DNA of 64,000 nucleotides, taken from Patiria pectinifera (lineage: Eukaryota; Echinodermata; Asteroidea; Valvatida; Asterinidae). Of the stretch, positions 34,190 to 45,154 are shown piece by piece (the stretch's first letter is position 1; each line of letters opens with the position of its first letter). The position numbers were made by a program, and so were the translations under genes. Location: contig CM057129.1 of NCBI GenBank assembly GCA_029964075.1, positions 11,399,430 through 11,463,429 of the forward strand, in the 5' to 3' direction. Below the pieces are notes generated by a model. The model was given only the letters and a program-made list of their open reading frames with translations, made no database searches and was not told the DNA's origin.

Positions 34190-36290
34190 AAGGGTCCACG
34201 CGCCCACCAACGCTGCACCTCAAGAACAGGTTGAGAATATTTACGAGACCCTTACAGAAGCAGTAATGGGAGTGCCGGCTCACAATTTCTTGATGATACT
34301 GGGCGACCTCAACGCTAGAATGGGCCCTGAAGATGCACCGTTCACTTATCATGATGCTACCAACAAAAAAAGAGCACTGCCAGCCGACCTTCCAAGACAG
34401 AGGCTTGGGGATGAGGCGTCCTAAATGCGGAGCAAGTGGAGGAACATCATTCTGAATTCTGAATCGTGCTCGTCATTCAACTCCGTTGTCTCACGCGTGA
34501 GGGTGCGTCTAAGTCTCAGAGTACCAAAGCCGAGCAGTATAGGACTAGGTATCGCGGGAAGGAGTTCTCATCCCGCCCTGATATTCAAAAACGCTACTCG
34601 GTGGTGATGCGCAACTACTACCAGTTGATAGAGGAGCAAGAGGACCCTTCTGAGAGGTGCGGAAGGTTCATCAAAGCAAACGAGATAGTAGAGTGGTACC
34701 TAAGAAGGAGAGGGTAAAAGAAATTTCTTCAGTCGAAGCACCCAGACATCGCAGGCTGCGAGAGAGGCTGTCATAGGCCTATAGGGACGCCTGTCCTTCG
34801 ACAGAGGCCACAATGAAGAGAACAAGCAAGCTCATAGGGTGGAAAACAGCATTTGTTCTACACCTATGATAGACTAAAACAAAGAGGTCCTCAATGAAAA
34901 TACTCAAATAATTGAGGCGTAGCACGGTGGAGCACGCTACGGCGAGGGCTGGAAGGTCATCAACGAAATAACTGGACACAGGACAGCAAAGGAAGAGCAG
35001 GTAGCAGGAGCTTCCCCTCAGGAAAAAGTGGAAACACAGTTTTGCAGCAGGGCCGGATGACATTCCACCAGAGGTGCTCAAGAACTGTGACCTTGACGCC
35101 ATAGTGTTGGAGATGTGTTGCATGGCCCTAATGGATAATCAGTAGCCATTACAGTGGTCGCTCAACAAGATCATACCAGTGCCCAAGGCTGGTAACCTCT
35201 CATACACTGACAACTACGCAGGTATCAGTTTCTCATGCATCATTGCAAATCTCACCATCCAGAGTAACCACCTTAGCCAGTGTGTTGGCGTACATGACTC
35301 TATGGCACGGAGTAACAGGGGTGGAACTCCGTATAGGCCTTTAAGATTCTTAACGTTATTCCCCGATGTATGGAATCAAGTGCTTTCTTGAAATCGATAA
35401 ATGTGAATACTGCTGCTAGGTTGTTTAATTTCACTTTCTCGATAATGCGTCTTAGAGCTAGGATTTGGGCAATGGTTTTGCGCTTCAAACGGAAGCCGTT
35501 TTGGTTGTTTCTGAACAGTGGATCAATGACGCCTCTGACTGGTTTGACACCACAGCAGGAGTGTTTCAAGGCGACACCCTAGCACCCTTCCTCTTTATCA
35601 TTGTTCTCGACTATGCCTTGGGTAAAGCCATCAATGGAAGGGAGACCGACCTCAGATTCACTGTCACTCCGAGAACTGGCAACCAGCGATCACAGAAACG
35701 GATCTCGACTTTGCTGATGACATCGCGTTGATGTCTGATCTAGTCGAGCAGGCGCAAGTACTCCTACATCTTGTAGAAGCAGAGTGCTTGAAGGTAGGGC
35801 TCAGGCTCAACACAAAGAAAACTGAGTGTTCCATCTACAACACGCCCGAACATATCCCACTGAAGACGCCGATGAAGGGTAGAGAGAAGAAAGTGTGGAG
35901 TTCCACCATTAGCCGCAACGTAGAAATCTATTTCTTCTTGGTAACCATCGATCAGTGCTACTATATGGATGTGAAACATGGACTCTATAACTCCTACGAT
36001 GGAGTCGGAGACAAAATCGCAGCCCGTCAGATGCACTTAACAGGCCACTGTTACCAGCACTCGCAGCTGGAGACACACAAAGTCATTCTCTGGAAACCAA
36101 CCCACGGATACAGGAGGCGAGGAAGACCGAACATATCTTACACCGGGGTGTTGCAAAAGGACACCGGTGTAGAATCGACAGACGAACTGGCCACCCTCGT
36201 GCGGGACAGAATTAAGTGAAAAAGCCATAGGCCTACTCGAGCCCGCCTGTGGAAAAACGAGTTTTCACTTTTCATTGTTTTGACCGAAAG
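34190..36290 (+). pseudogene. Decayed LINE (endonuclease plus reverse transcriptase), between units C and D
   Basis: Plus-strand frames give, in order, an endonuclease piece (NFLMILGDLNARMG, about 34290), a linker (STKAEQYRTRYRGKEFSSRP), early RT (IIPVPKAGNLSYTDNYAGIS, about 35172), mid RT (GVFQGDTLAPFLFIIVLDYA, about 35558), post-catalytic (VGLRLNTKKTE) and the tail with RRGRPNISYTGVLQKDTG (about 36115). Many frameshifts and stops; truncated at the 5' side. The palm segment between early and mid RT lies on the opposite strand (see the inversion). Clade not determined. Confidence 0.85.
35300..35535 (-). pseudogene. Inverted RT palm segment inside the LINE
   Basis: The minus-strand translation reads GVIDPLFRNNQNGFRLKRKT then IAQILALRRIIEKV and FTFIDFKKALDSIHR. 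This is exactly the RT stretch missing from the plus strand between TDNYAGIS and GVFQGDTLAP. A local inversion of about 230 bp is the simplest reading. Confidence 0.8.
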
Positions 36291-36325
36291 GTTATTTATG
36301 AATGAGAATAAATATGTGGTTGGTC

Positions 36326-36448
36326 GGTATTAAACACCATGTTTAAGACTGGTTGGAGTCTGGAATGCTGATAATTGCCCTCTGCTTCGCCTTGGGTAAT
36401 TATTAGCATTCCAGACTCCGATCAGTCTTAAACATAGTGTTTAACACC
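36326..36448. repeat. Foldback repeat, unit D copy
   Basis: Same long inverted repeat as 25630-25751 (TTTAAGACTGGTTGGAGTCT facing AGACTCCGATCAGTCTTAAA), with the same loop, GCCCTCTGCTTCGCCTTGGG. One arm change (CTGATA / TATTAG) weakens the stem at its loop end. Confidence 0.8.
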
Positions 36449-38175
36449 TCTCAAGCACACATTTATTCCCTTATTATTCTATATTTTCGTCATTGACTAT
36501 TAACATTTAATTATCTGCACCACTCATATTCACATTTAGTATTGCTATTTAATACATTACCGTATTTATTGACTGTTTCTCTTATCTGACAGCCATAAAC
36601 ATATTGTTCTGTTTATTTTCCCATCACAAGAGTTTTAGTTTCAATTGTGTGTGTATTTCATCAACTTTTTTTTCAAGTATTAACAATCAACGCACGCGTA
36701 TATGCTACAACATGTACATATATTCTAGAGCAATGCCCTCAATAGCTACGTAACGTCCATTTCCACTCGACATCCTCTCCATCCCCAGATCTTCACCAGT
36801 TCCAAGTTGACGGTTCCCCAAATAATAACAAGGAATTAACTTTGCTGGTCAAATAATGGCCTAACTGTAGCCATTTCAAAAGGTCAACCTGACTCTCACC
36901 GGTATATGACCGAGTGGCTAAAGAGCAAGGCGTTTTGATCGGAGACAATATAATACACGAGCCAAAGTGACTTGCGAGGTTTTCCAAGTCCCGGCTTCAT
37001 AATATATATTCAGCTGCAGCTCCATTGCAAAACGGCATGCCCGAAACCCAAAATGGAACGAAGCCGCAGTTTAAGAAACACCTTACTACAGTAGGCCTTA
37101 ATTTGACTTCGGGCGTTTTGTAAGTTTAGGCTCTGTCTCCGGCTTCGGAACAACGCCATTATTGTTAAGCCCCTAAACACATCAGTGGCTTTATTCACCG
37201 GGGTTTGGGAGGAGGGGGGGGGGGGGGCTTGCGGTCGTTCAACGACTGCACCCCACACTTATATCGGCGCTACGCCATTGCTTAAGAGATTATTAATTGT
37301 CGAGATGATTAAACATAAAGAAGACACCTTCTGGTGTGATTAATTTGTCCGGATATCACGAAGGCTAAAGTTCAGGATGAATCGTTATGCGGAAGTCATT
37401 AAATAACAAACACGGGAAATCTGGTCATGCAAAACATGCCTATCTTGTTTATATGGGGAGATTTTTTTCTTAATTTATTTACGTTCTATTGTTGAACTGT
37501 GTCATTATTTTAGCTAACTAATTGTGCTTTGTAGGTCGATCATAGCACATCATATATTCTTGCATTTCTGGGAAGGTTCATTCGGACTGGGGTTTACACA
37601 ATTCTAAAAACGCACGTCCAACAATACAAGGCTGATTAAGTATTATACAAGGCTGACAGCAAAGTTCATTGAAGTTCACTTAACTTTCTCCTAACTTGTA
37701 TGTAATGTATCTTAGTCTTTAAAATCCCCAATAATAAATAACAATGCCTTACCCATGGCACGACTATAGACACGAAGTACATGAGTCCCCCTTCCCCTTC
37801 CCCTTCCCCTCCCCCTTTCATCCCCCTTCCCCCTTCTCTCCCTCCCACCTCACTGCTTCCCCCTCCCCCTTCTTTCCCCTTCCCCCTCACTGCCTCCCCC
37901 GCCAGTGGAAGACCTTAGCCCCTCTCCTCTTCCTTTGTGCTCTAATTTGAGATCCTGACTTGAACAAAATGCACTGTTGTATAACAGTACGTTTCATTTG
38001 AGTTAAGTGCATCCAAATAATGCACCCATGCACTCCCAGATTTAATTTAAATCTACTTTGGCCGCAATCCTGACTACGATTTGATTCCTCATGCAATCCT
38101 AAATAAAGCGAAACAATTCAATGGACTGAAGTGCCAACTGCACATTTAATGAATCACGGCCAGTGTACGTCAATT
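36449..38175 (+). repeat. Upstream block of unit D
   Basis: Non-coding; near-copy of 25752-27454. Poly-G at about 37208-37227 and a CCCCTTCCCC tract at about 37787-37900 produce spurious proline- or glycine-rich ORFs. No gene. Confidence 0.6.
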
Positions 38176-38510
38176 TTCAATCCACCAATCAAAGTAAATC
38201 ACCCAAAAAGTCGGTGATCACCAGTGAGTGGTTTGTGATTGACAGGTTGTACGTGTCAATCACAAATCGTGTGTTTTTAGATGTACGTGTCACCGACATC
38301 CATATCCACCAATAAGATGCGGCTATTTCAGTGTCGGTGACACAAGTTTTGATTCTGACTGTATAACATCAACCACATTGACATCACTTCCGTCTCATTA
38401 ACATGAAGCGAGTCGGTGATGTCTGAGTGACAGCGAGCAGGGGCCAATCACAAACCGGTCCAGTCACTGCTCGGGAAATCTAAGGCAGTATTTAAGCCAC
38501 GAGCGGCCTC
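38176..38510 (+). promoter_or_regulatory. Promoter of C1q-like gene D
   Basis: CCAATCAAAG, TGATTGACAG (38236-38245) facing TGTCAATCA (38254-38262), CCACCAATAAGATGCGGCTA, CCAATCACAAACCGG and TATTTAAG (38489-38496). As in copy C the E-box is lost (TCGTGTG). Confidence 0.75.
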
Positions 38511-38592
38511 TTCACTCCTCACAAGACCGCAGCTCCTCTTCACCCTTAGACGACAACCCGAGCGAACTGATTGCAAGAACGAGATTTGCTTG
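38511..38592 (+). other. Noncoding exon 1 (5' UTR) of gene D
   Basis: TTCACTCCTCACAAGACC through GCAAGAACGAGATTTGCTTG, donor GTGAGT at 38593. The start is approximate. Confidence 0.65.
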
Positions 38593-40549
38593 GTGAGTGT
38601 TTGAAACAATTGATAATTGTTCTTTTTCTTTTCTTTTTCAGAAACAAAAAAAAGTTGGCTTTTTTGCACATAGTGTTGTTTCAATCAGCGTTGGACTATT
38701 TTTAAGATTATTGCTGAGCGCGGTAGGCGTCTTGAAATTTCCCCTTTCTCTAACTATACTTGCTTGAGGACTCAAACAACACGATTTATCTGAACAAAAC
38801 TTCAATTGAAACTCATATTGCGTGACTTCTGATACACGAATGTTAACAGCCAAACAAGCGCGCCAATATTCGATCCGCGCCATTTTGTGTACATGATTTT
38901 TGAGTTACCTTCAAAATTTGTTAACAACAGTGTGGCTAGTCGGAAACAAACGCTCTATGGTTTCACTATTAGAAGGCGCAAATATGAACGGACCGGATGA
39001 TCATGCAAACAGTTTTATTCAAGTTCAAATTGCTTTAAATAACTGGATTCATTTCGGATCATGTTTAGAGTTGATATTTGTAGACATTATTCGGCCCTGC
39101 TGCATGCTCTGCTCTCAGCCTTAAAATTTCGAAACACATGAATTTGAATTTAGTGATGTTTGCATGAAAGGGTTCCACTCAACATGCCACTACATGTATT
39201 AAGATTCTGTTGAACATTTTTTGAAACACCGATAGTGGTATTCACGACTCGGCCATATTGTATTGAGAGTGAGGTAAAATCTTGATTTCTGGAACTTGTG
39301 TAGAGAAATGAAAGCAAGTTACTTACTAATGAAGTCCATTCTGCTTCAGTGAATAATTTCAAACTTGTAATTTAACGTTCCCTAATGTGTAAAGCCGGAT
39401 AATAAAAGACAAAAAACTGACAGTAAAGTAAGGCTGCATTATGCCTGCATAAAAAGTCTGGCGCCATCCCATTCAACAGTTAACAAGTAATATAATACAT
39501 TCAGGGATCTCGACAAATATGGCCAACTCGTGAATAAGGCCCATTTGGCTTCATGCATGTATATGAACACTAAATTATTGTGCAGTAAATCTGACATATT
39601 TTTCTGGGACATACTTTGTTGAGAAACAGATGGTGGCTGATGCTAATAGCCAATCCGGTGTTCTAATTTCCCACCCGGTTAAATAGTTATTTTTGTAACG
39701 ACTGTTAACTTGAATGCCACCTGTAATATATTCGCCACTACTTCCTTGGTATGAGATCATTTTCAGTTATTAATGCAGAAATTGTAAGCTCACTGTAATT
39801 CTCACAACCACAAATTCAAGCACATTTTGAGCCAATGAATTAAAGAAACATAGGATCATCTACTTTTGGTGCATTTTGTTTGTTAGAAGCAACATAATTT
39901 CTTAATATCTTTAGTAAGGTCCTCAACATCTATTTAACCTGTTGAAGTTTCAGCTCAGTAGATATGTACATTTTGAGGAACCTGTTGAAGATTCAGCTCA
40001 GAAAGAAGATGTGTACATTTTGAGGAAAATGTAAGCGAAATGTTTTGATTCTCGAAATGGAATTCCGTCTCCAACAACGTACAACAGCGTGACGTGAACG
40101 TGGGGTCACTTTTTAAACCAAATCTATACAAGGGTTTTCCGAACGATTTAAGGGAATTAGAAACCGGTCATATCTTCACTTATGACATTGCATAGTTTCT
40201 GTCATGATATAGGTACTTATCCAGACATTGCCATATGATCTCACGTGACTTTAACTTGATTTTGCTGACATATTTCGACAAAACTCTCATTTTGTGATTA
40301 ATTCGTTCGATTCCAAACTAGTAAATCCTCAAACAAAGATGATTGTTGCTCAAACGTAAGTCCAGTCAGAGCCGTTGGAGAACACAATTCGCTTGAAATA
40401 AAAAGAAAAAGAAAAAAGAACTCAATCTGCAATCACAGAGATTTGTTGCCGTGTTTTCGTGTGAAATTAGGCTATGCCTCCACTACCAGTCCCCAAGTCA
40501 TCTCCGAGTGAGTTTTGAATGACTATTTTTGTGTGTGTATTATTTTCAG
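38593..40549 (+). other. Intron 1 of gene D
   Basis: No gene; near-copy of intron 1 of gene C. Ends in GTGTGTGTATTATTTTCAG. Confidence 0.6.
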
Positions 40550-40612
40550 CTAGTAATCTGCTTGAGTGTCGAGGATTCCTGTCCTGATAGAATTCCAAAA
40601 CGTTACTTCAAG
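40550..40612 (+). other. Noncoding exon 2 (5' UTR) of gene D
   Basis: Acceptor TTATTTTCAG, body CTAGTAATCTGCTTGAGTGT, donor AAG|GTAAGT. 63 bp, as in gene C. Confidence 0.75.
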
Positions 40613-41593
40613 GTAAGTGAATATTATTTAATAATTACCTCAATCAAGCATCTCAATAGAGAGATGATTTAATGAATAATTATCTTTTCATATGCATTGA
40701 TACATTTTGAGTCAAAACTATTACAGATTGTGTTTATTATGTCATATTTAATCAGTTGGAGAGCCCCTCGACAGAAACCATGTTTCTTTACGGTAATCCA
40801 GCGGGAGCTGGTTAAATATTATACTGTGTATGTTTTGTCTCAAATGTTTATGTGTGTTTCTGAGTATTTAATTTTGTTGTCTATTGTAACGAAATGTATC
40901 CCGAAAAATAAAATAAATGTAAATGTTAAAATATAGAGAACTGGCCATCATCCTAAAGTCCTTTTAAATTTAAGAAATATCGGTCATTACGTAAAATAAG
41001 TAGGAGGAACCATGGGCAGATTCAGGATTTTTGGCCGGGAGGGGGTTCCATCAGCAAATCAACGCTGATATGTAGACAGGTTTTAGTTTGTCCAGACACT
41101 TGACTCCATAAAATCAAGAGGGGGGGGGTCGTAAATTACTTCAATTGTTGGTGCCTTCAAACCCGACGATTATTAAAATTATATTACAGAATAGTGTACA
41201 AATACCCCCTAACAACTGGTTCAGAAGCTGGCTCTGTACGTATTTCGTGCACAGGCGGAGTTTTTTTTTTTTATTTCCATGCAGCATAGATAGATTTTCG
41301 TCTTAAATAATTCGGCGATGTTCGCCAAACTGTTACCTTCATTTTCGTCTCCGGGAAATGAATTCCCTTTAATGAGAATGTTTAAAGAGAAGCTTTTCGA
41401 ACTTGATCAGTGATATGTTTGAGAAAATCTTCACATTTTTCACATGTTAATAATGTATGAATTTATTTTTAATTTAAACGACGCAAAGTTTCAACAATCT
41501 AACTCTTATTCAATTTCTCCAGTTTTCTCTGACCTCAATTTTGTTTATCTCATCTTTCCCTATTATTTTCCATATTTTTTTTGTTTTTTACAG
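40613..41593 (+). other. Intron 2 of gene D
   Basis: No gene. Shorter than intron 2 of gene C because about 350 bp are missing near 41270, where a poly-T run now stands. Ends in TTTTTTACAG. The ORF that runs through the intron end into the coding exon from 41444 is an artefact. Confidence 0.6.
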
Positions 41594-42430
41594 ATGAACA
41601 ATTGCATGCCAACCATTATTTCAATCGCCCTTCTTCTGGGTAACTCTGTCAAGCTCCGAGCTTCCGTTACTGGGCCATTTCCCTCGGACGGTGATGGTCC
41701 TGCGTCTCATGTGTGTCAGCAGTGCTGCCAGGGACCTGCTGCAATACCCGGCATACCAGGTCTGCCTGGGCCAGTAGGACCGATGGGGCCGTACGGTCAG
41801 CCGGGGTCAAAGGGCGATGCGGGTCAGCAAGGTCAGAAAGGTGAGATTGGACAGATTGGACCTATGGGTGAGCGGGGAGCACCTGGGAACACTGGGTCTA
41901 AAGGTGATGATGGGATTGGCCTGCCTGGCAAGATAGGTCCCAGAGGTATACCAGGTATCGTTGGAAGAATCGGAGAAACTGGTGTCAAAGGTCAGAAGGG
42001 TGAGCCAGGACAAACACCAGACGGCTCCAACCAGCGGGTAGCATTTACCGTGGTGAGGACGAGCGGCTCGGATTTTTCCACGAGTCGCGACACCCGTTTG
42101 CCGTTCCAGGAGACCGAGACGCTTTTGCCGGGTACCAGCTTCGATCTCGAGACTGGCACATTTACCTGTAGAGTGCCGGGCACCTACGTGTTTACATTTT
42201 CTGTGCTTGAATATGCTTCAAGCACTACCCTGTACATACATCTAAAGAAAAACAACGACTGGGTTGTCACTGGATATAGCAGTGACACCCGTAGTCAAGA
42301 GCAGGTGTCTGGGAGCGCGGTGCTGGTGCTACATCGTGAAGACACGGTGTATCTTACCATACACGGTCAGGCGGGTAGTAATTCATATCACTACACCTCA
42401 TTCAGTGGCTTCCTCCTTTACCCCGAATAG
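41594..42430 (+). CDS. Secreted collagen-like C1q-domain protein, gene D
   Basis: 278 aa. ATG at 41594 follows acceptor TTTTTTACAG directly. Signal peptide ([14 protein letters not shown]), then HVCQQCC (His replaces Gln), and a collagen region with one extra GQK triplet relative to genes A-C (GDAGQQGQKGEIGQIG) and the conserved GIGLPGK break. The C1q domain has [18 protein letters not shown] and SFSGFLLYPE. It is the closest paralogue of gene C. No AATAAA at the stop. The family makes secreted trimers assembled through the collagen stem; defence function is inferred from the family. Confidence 0.9.
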   Translation: MNNCMPTIISIALLLGNSVKLRASVTGPFPSDGDGPASHVCQQCCQGPAAIPGIPGLPGPVGPMGPYGQPGSKGDAGQQGQKGEIGQIGPMGERGAPGNTGSKGDDGIGLPGKIGPRGIPGIVGRIGETGVKGQKGEPGQTPDGSNQRVAFTVVRTSGSDFSTSRDTRLPFQETETLLPGTSFDLETGTFTCRVPGTYVFTFSVLEYASSTTLYIHLKKNNDWVVTGYSSDTRSQEQVSGSAVLVLHREDTVYLTIHGQAGSNSYHYTSFSGFLLYPE

Positions 42431-43235
42431 TCAAACACAATAACCACGCCTAGTATATACACGATCACGCGCATCGCCGAATTTTCAATCGCTCCACCGT
42501 CTATCTGAAACAATATCTAATTAATGAGTAAGTGTAGAATTAAAATTCTTTCAATTTCATCAAAATAATTCAGTTGAATACTGTGTTACATTAACTTTAA
42601 TAAGTGCATATACACAGAACGGTTTTACGGCATTGGATTAACACATGGTTTTGAGTGCTTAATAGTAGCACCGTATGGTATCGTTTAAGTATCATTTAAA
42701 ACAAATCTTACAGCCTACTTAAAAGTACTGAAATTATATTATCCTGATTGAAACGTTTGTATATGCATCTAATAATGTAGATTTAGATGTGTCATTAAAG
42801 AAAGTCGTATCGCATATTTTGCCTTTTTGTTCGAATAAGGTAAACATTACATTCACTGTCAAGCATACATTGTTATTTGAGAGATACTCCTGTATATTCA
42901 AATGCATTTTTGGCCATGGATTCGTTTTCTTTGTATGAAATGAATTTAAAATCTGACTAGTTTACCAAAGTTCAATTTCAAAATAAATACAAATCAATAA
43001 ATCTGTAATTTGTAATCGCCATTCACTTGAGAACAAACATATCGGTTGCCCTTTTGTCAAGATGCGCTGAGAGATTGCGAACGTTCTCTCAGGTTTCTGA
43101 GTTTTGTTGATTGATCATGCATGCCTCAGACATCAGCACAAAACTGATTTCCCCAAAAACGTCTATCTAATCATCCAAACTTCAATTACTTGAAAGTCGC
43201 AAATATGGAGTTCGAGGCTCTTCCTTGGGCGGGCG
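42431..43235 (+). other. 3' flank of gene D
   Basis: Near-copy of the region after gene C with AATAAA motifs at about 42982-43000. About 100 bp (about 42722-42830) are present here but absent in unit C. No gene. Confidence 0.5.
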
Positions 43236-43365
43236 CACTGCAAAAACTGTAGTGTTAAATTTACACCATTAGTATCTATATAGGACCACCTGGAGTTAAA
43301 TTTCACTGGTGTTGTCCTATATAGATACCGAATGGTGTTTAATTAACACCACAGTTTTTGCAGTG
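43236..43365. mobile_element. 130-bp foldback MITE (unit D copy)
   Basis: Same element as 32780-32909, same length, ends CACTGCAAAAACTG / CAGTTTTTGCAGTG, in the same position relative to the gene. Confidence 0.85.
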
Positions 43366-44680
43366 TGGGGACACGCCCCATTATCATTTATTAAACTTCA
43401 CAAGTTTTGGTGTTTTTAATAAGCTGGCATTTGAATTGCACAATAATGACCCATAACATTTTCAAGTTACATACTTTATTTTCTTATTTTCCTCCCGTGA
43501 TTTGTTTAATTGCAGCTATAGTACTGACTGTGGGAATTCGTATCAAATAATTGTTTTTGATTTATTGCAATGTTTGTTTTTAAATGTAACACTATTACAG
43601 AAAAAAAACAATTGGTGTCTAACGCTTATTATCAGGAAGGGCCTGTAACACAGCAACAGTTTATAATTGGTCCTCAGAAAAATGTTTCTTAATTTGTTTA
43701 GTACATTTTGATTATTATAGCTCCGTTTGGCAGTTTCAATAAATTACAACACAAAGTAATTATAATAATGATATACGTATCGAATACAACTACTCAGAAA
43801 ATGTAAATAATTAATAAAACCCTAGCTTTTGATCATGTGGAAAACTACATGCCGCGTTTTTAAAGCTCCTTCGGCTGGACTTCACTTGTACCAAAAACCA
43901 CGCTTGTTTTACACTCCATGTTTTGAAGAATTCAATCGAATTGATGGAAAAGTACAAAGACTTTTCAAACATTGCACTTGGATTGAAATCGATTGTTACA
44001 GTAATGAATGATGAGATACTAATCTGACTCTCGCGAACTCATTTTTTAGAAGTAATGTTTAATCGGTTTTGCTTCATCAATATGGCTTTGCTATTAAAAG
44101 TATTGCAGACAAAGTCCAGTTGTTTATTGTGTATCTTTTTGAGGTTTGAACTTTTTGCCAGTCAGGATGATTACATTTGGGGCTGGGGTTAAAGATCTGA
44201 TGCAGAGGTTGGGTTGAGGGTGGGTGGGGGTACAGTTAGGGTAGGTGGGCAGAGGCATAAATCCGTAAAAGCGAGTGGGGAGCCTAATGCTATTGCCAGC
44301 AAACCTTAGAAATTCGAAAATCGGTGGAGGATGGACAGCAGGGGACACTAGGGGGCGCTGTTGAGGATAAAAATGCACGCGCAGTGCACACAATACGCGC
44401 TTACGCCCATTAACATAATGGTGTGTGTGTTGTTTGTTCTTTTTTGTATTTACCTAAACTTATTTGTTTGATTATTTTTTATTCTCATCACAACACTTGG
44501 GGCGGGGGGGGGGGGATCCAATGGCCAATCATCTCCCTTATTAAAAGAAGGTGTGGGGTAAATCCTTCCTAACGCCACTCCTGATTTACACCCATATTGG
44601 TGGGAGTGTAATGGGTTGCTACTAGCTCTATGGTTGGTGGGGTACATGTATATAAATGTTGGCAGTGGCGTATCGGGGGG
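43366..44680 (+). repeat. Conserved 3'-flank block of unit D
   Basis: Collinear with 32910-34185, including the G-rich block at 44165-44275 and a poly-G tract near 44502-44514. No gene. Confidence 0.65.
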
Positions 44681-45154
44681 GGGGGAGACGGGGTGTCCTT
44701 TCAGTAACTATTTCCATCAATGGTTAGAGAGTTCTGTTATGAAAAAAGCAAGCTCCAACACCACTACAATGCGCCCTGAAGATGGGCATACATTTTCCAG
44801 TATGCATATAGGCTTGACCAAGCAGCGGCGGCGGAACGGGTTTGAAACGGGGGGGGGGGGGGGCATCACCAAAAAGGGGCACTTGCTCAGCATTTTTGCT
44901 GAAAGGTCGACACGTTTTTTTCACCGGACACTTGGCCTCTGAAATATCAATCCCCCCCCCCCCGGTTCCGCCGCCCCTGTGACCAAGTCTGTCAAGTCAA
45001 GCTATTCCGGCAGCCGTTTTACCCTACTCCCCCTACCCGTCAGGGCGCACATACGCCGGGCAATTTGCTGCATTCAGTGACCACAGACTCTGAGGCAGTT
45101 ATAACAGATCTGAACAGCGCATTGGCTCTTCGTAATGTAGACATCGTTCGCCAT
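44681..45154. other. Junction sequence after unit D
   Basis: Three homopolymer tracts (G at about 44676-44686 and 44850-44862, C at about 44952-44963). No recognisable gene or repeat family; ORFs here are homopolymer artefacts. Confidence 0.4.

Larger units (their letters stand above)
35945..44680 (+). repeat. Array unit D: right copy of the large direct duplication
   Basis: Collinear with 25244-34185, starting at CCATCGATCAGTGCTAC inside the LINE tail and ending at GGCAGTGGCGTATC. It includes promoter, exons and coding exon of gene D, the same foldback and the same 130-bp MITE. The offset between copies is about 10.7 kb at the promoter and about 10.4 kb at the coding exon because of indels. 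Confidence 0.85.

Noticed and set aside
41444..41593. Upstream Met extension of gene D
   Set aside because: Intron end with acceptor TTTTTTACAG before ATG; the signal peptide must be N-terminal.
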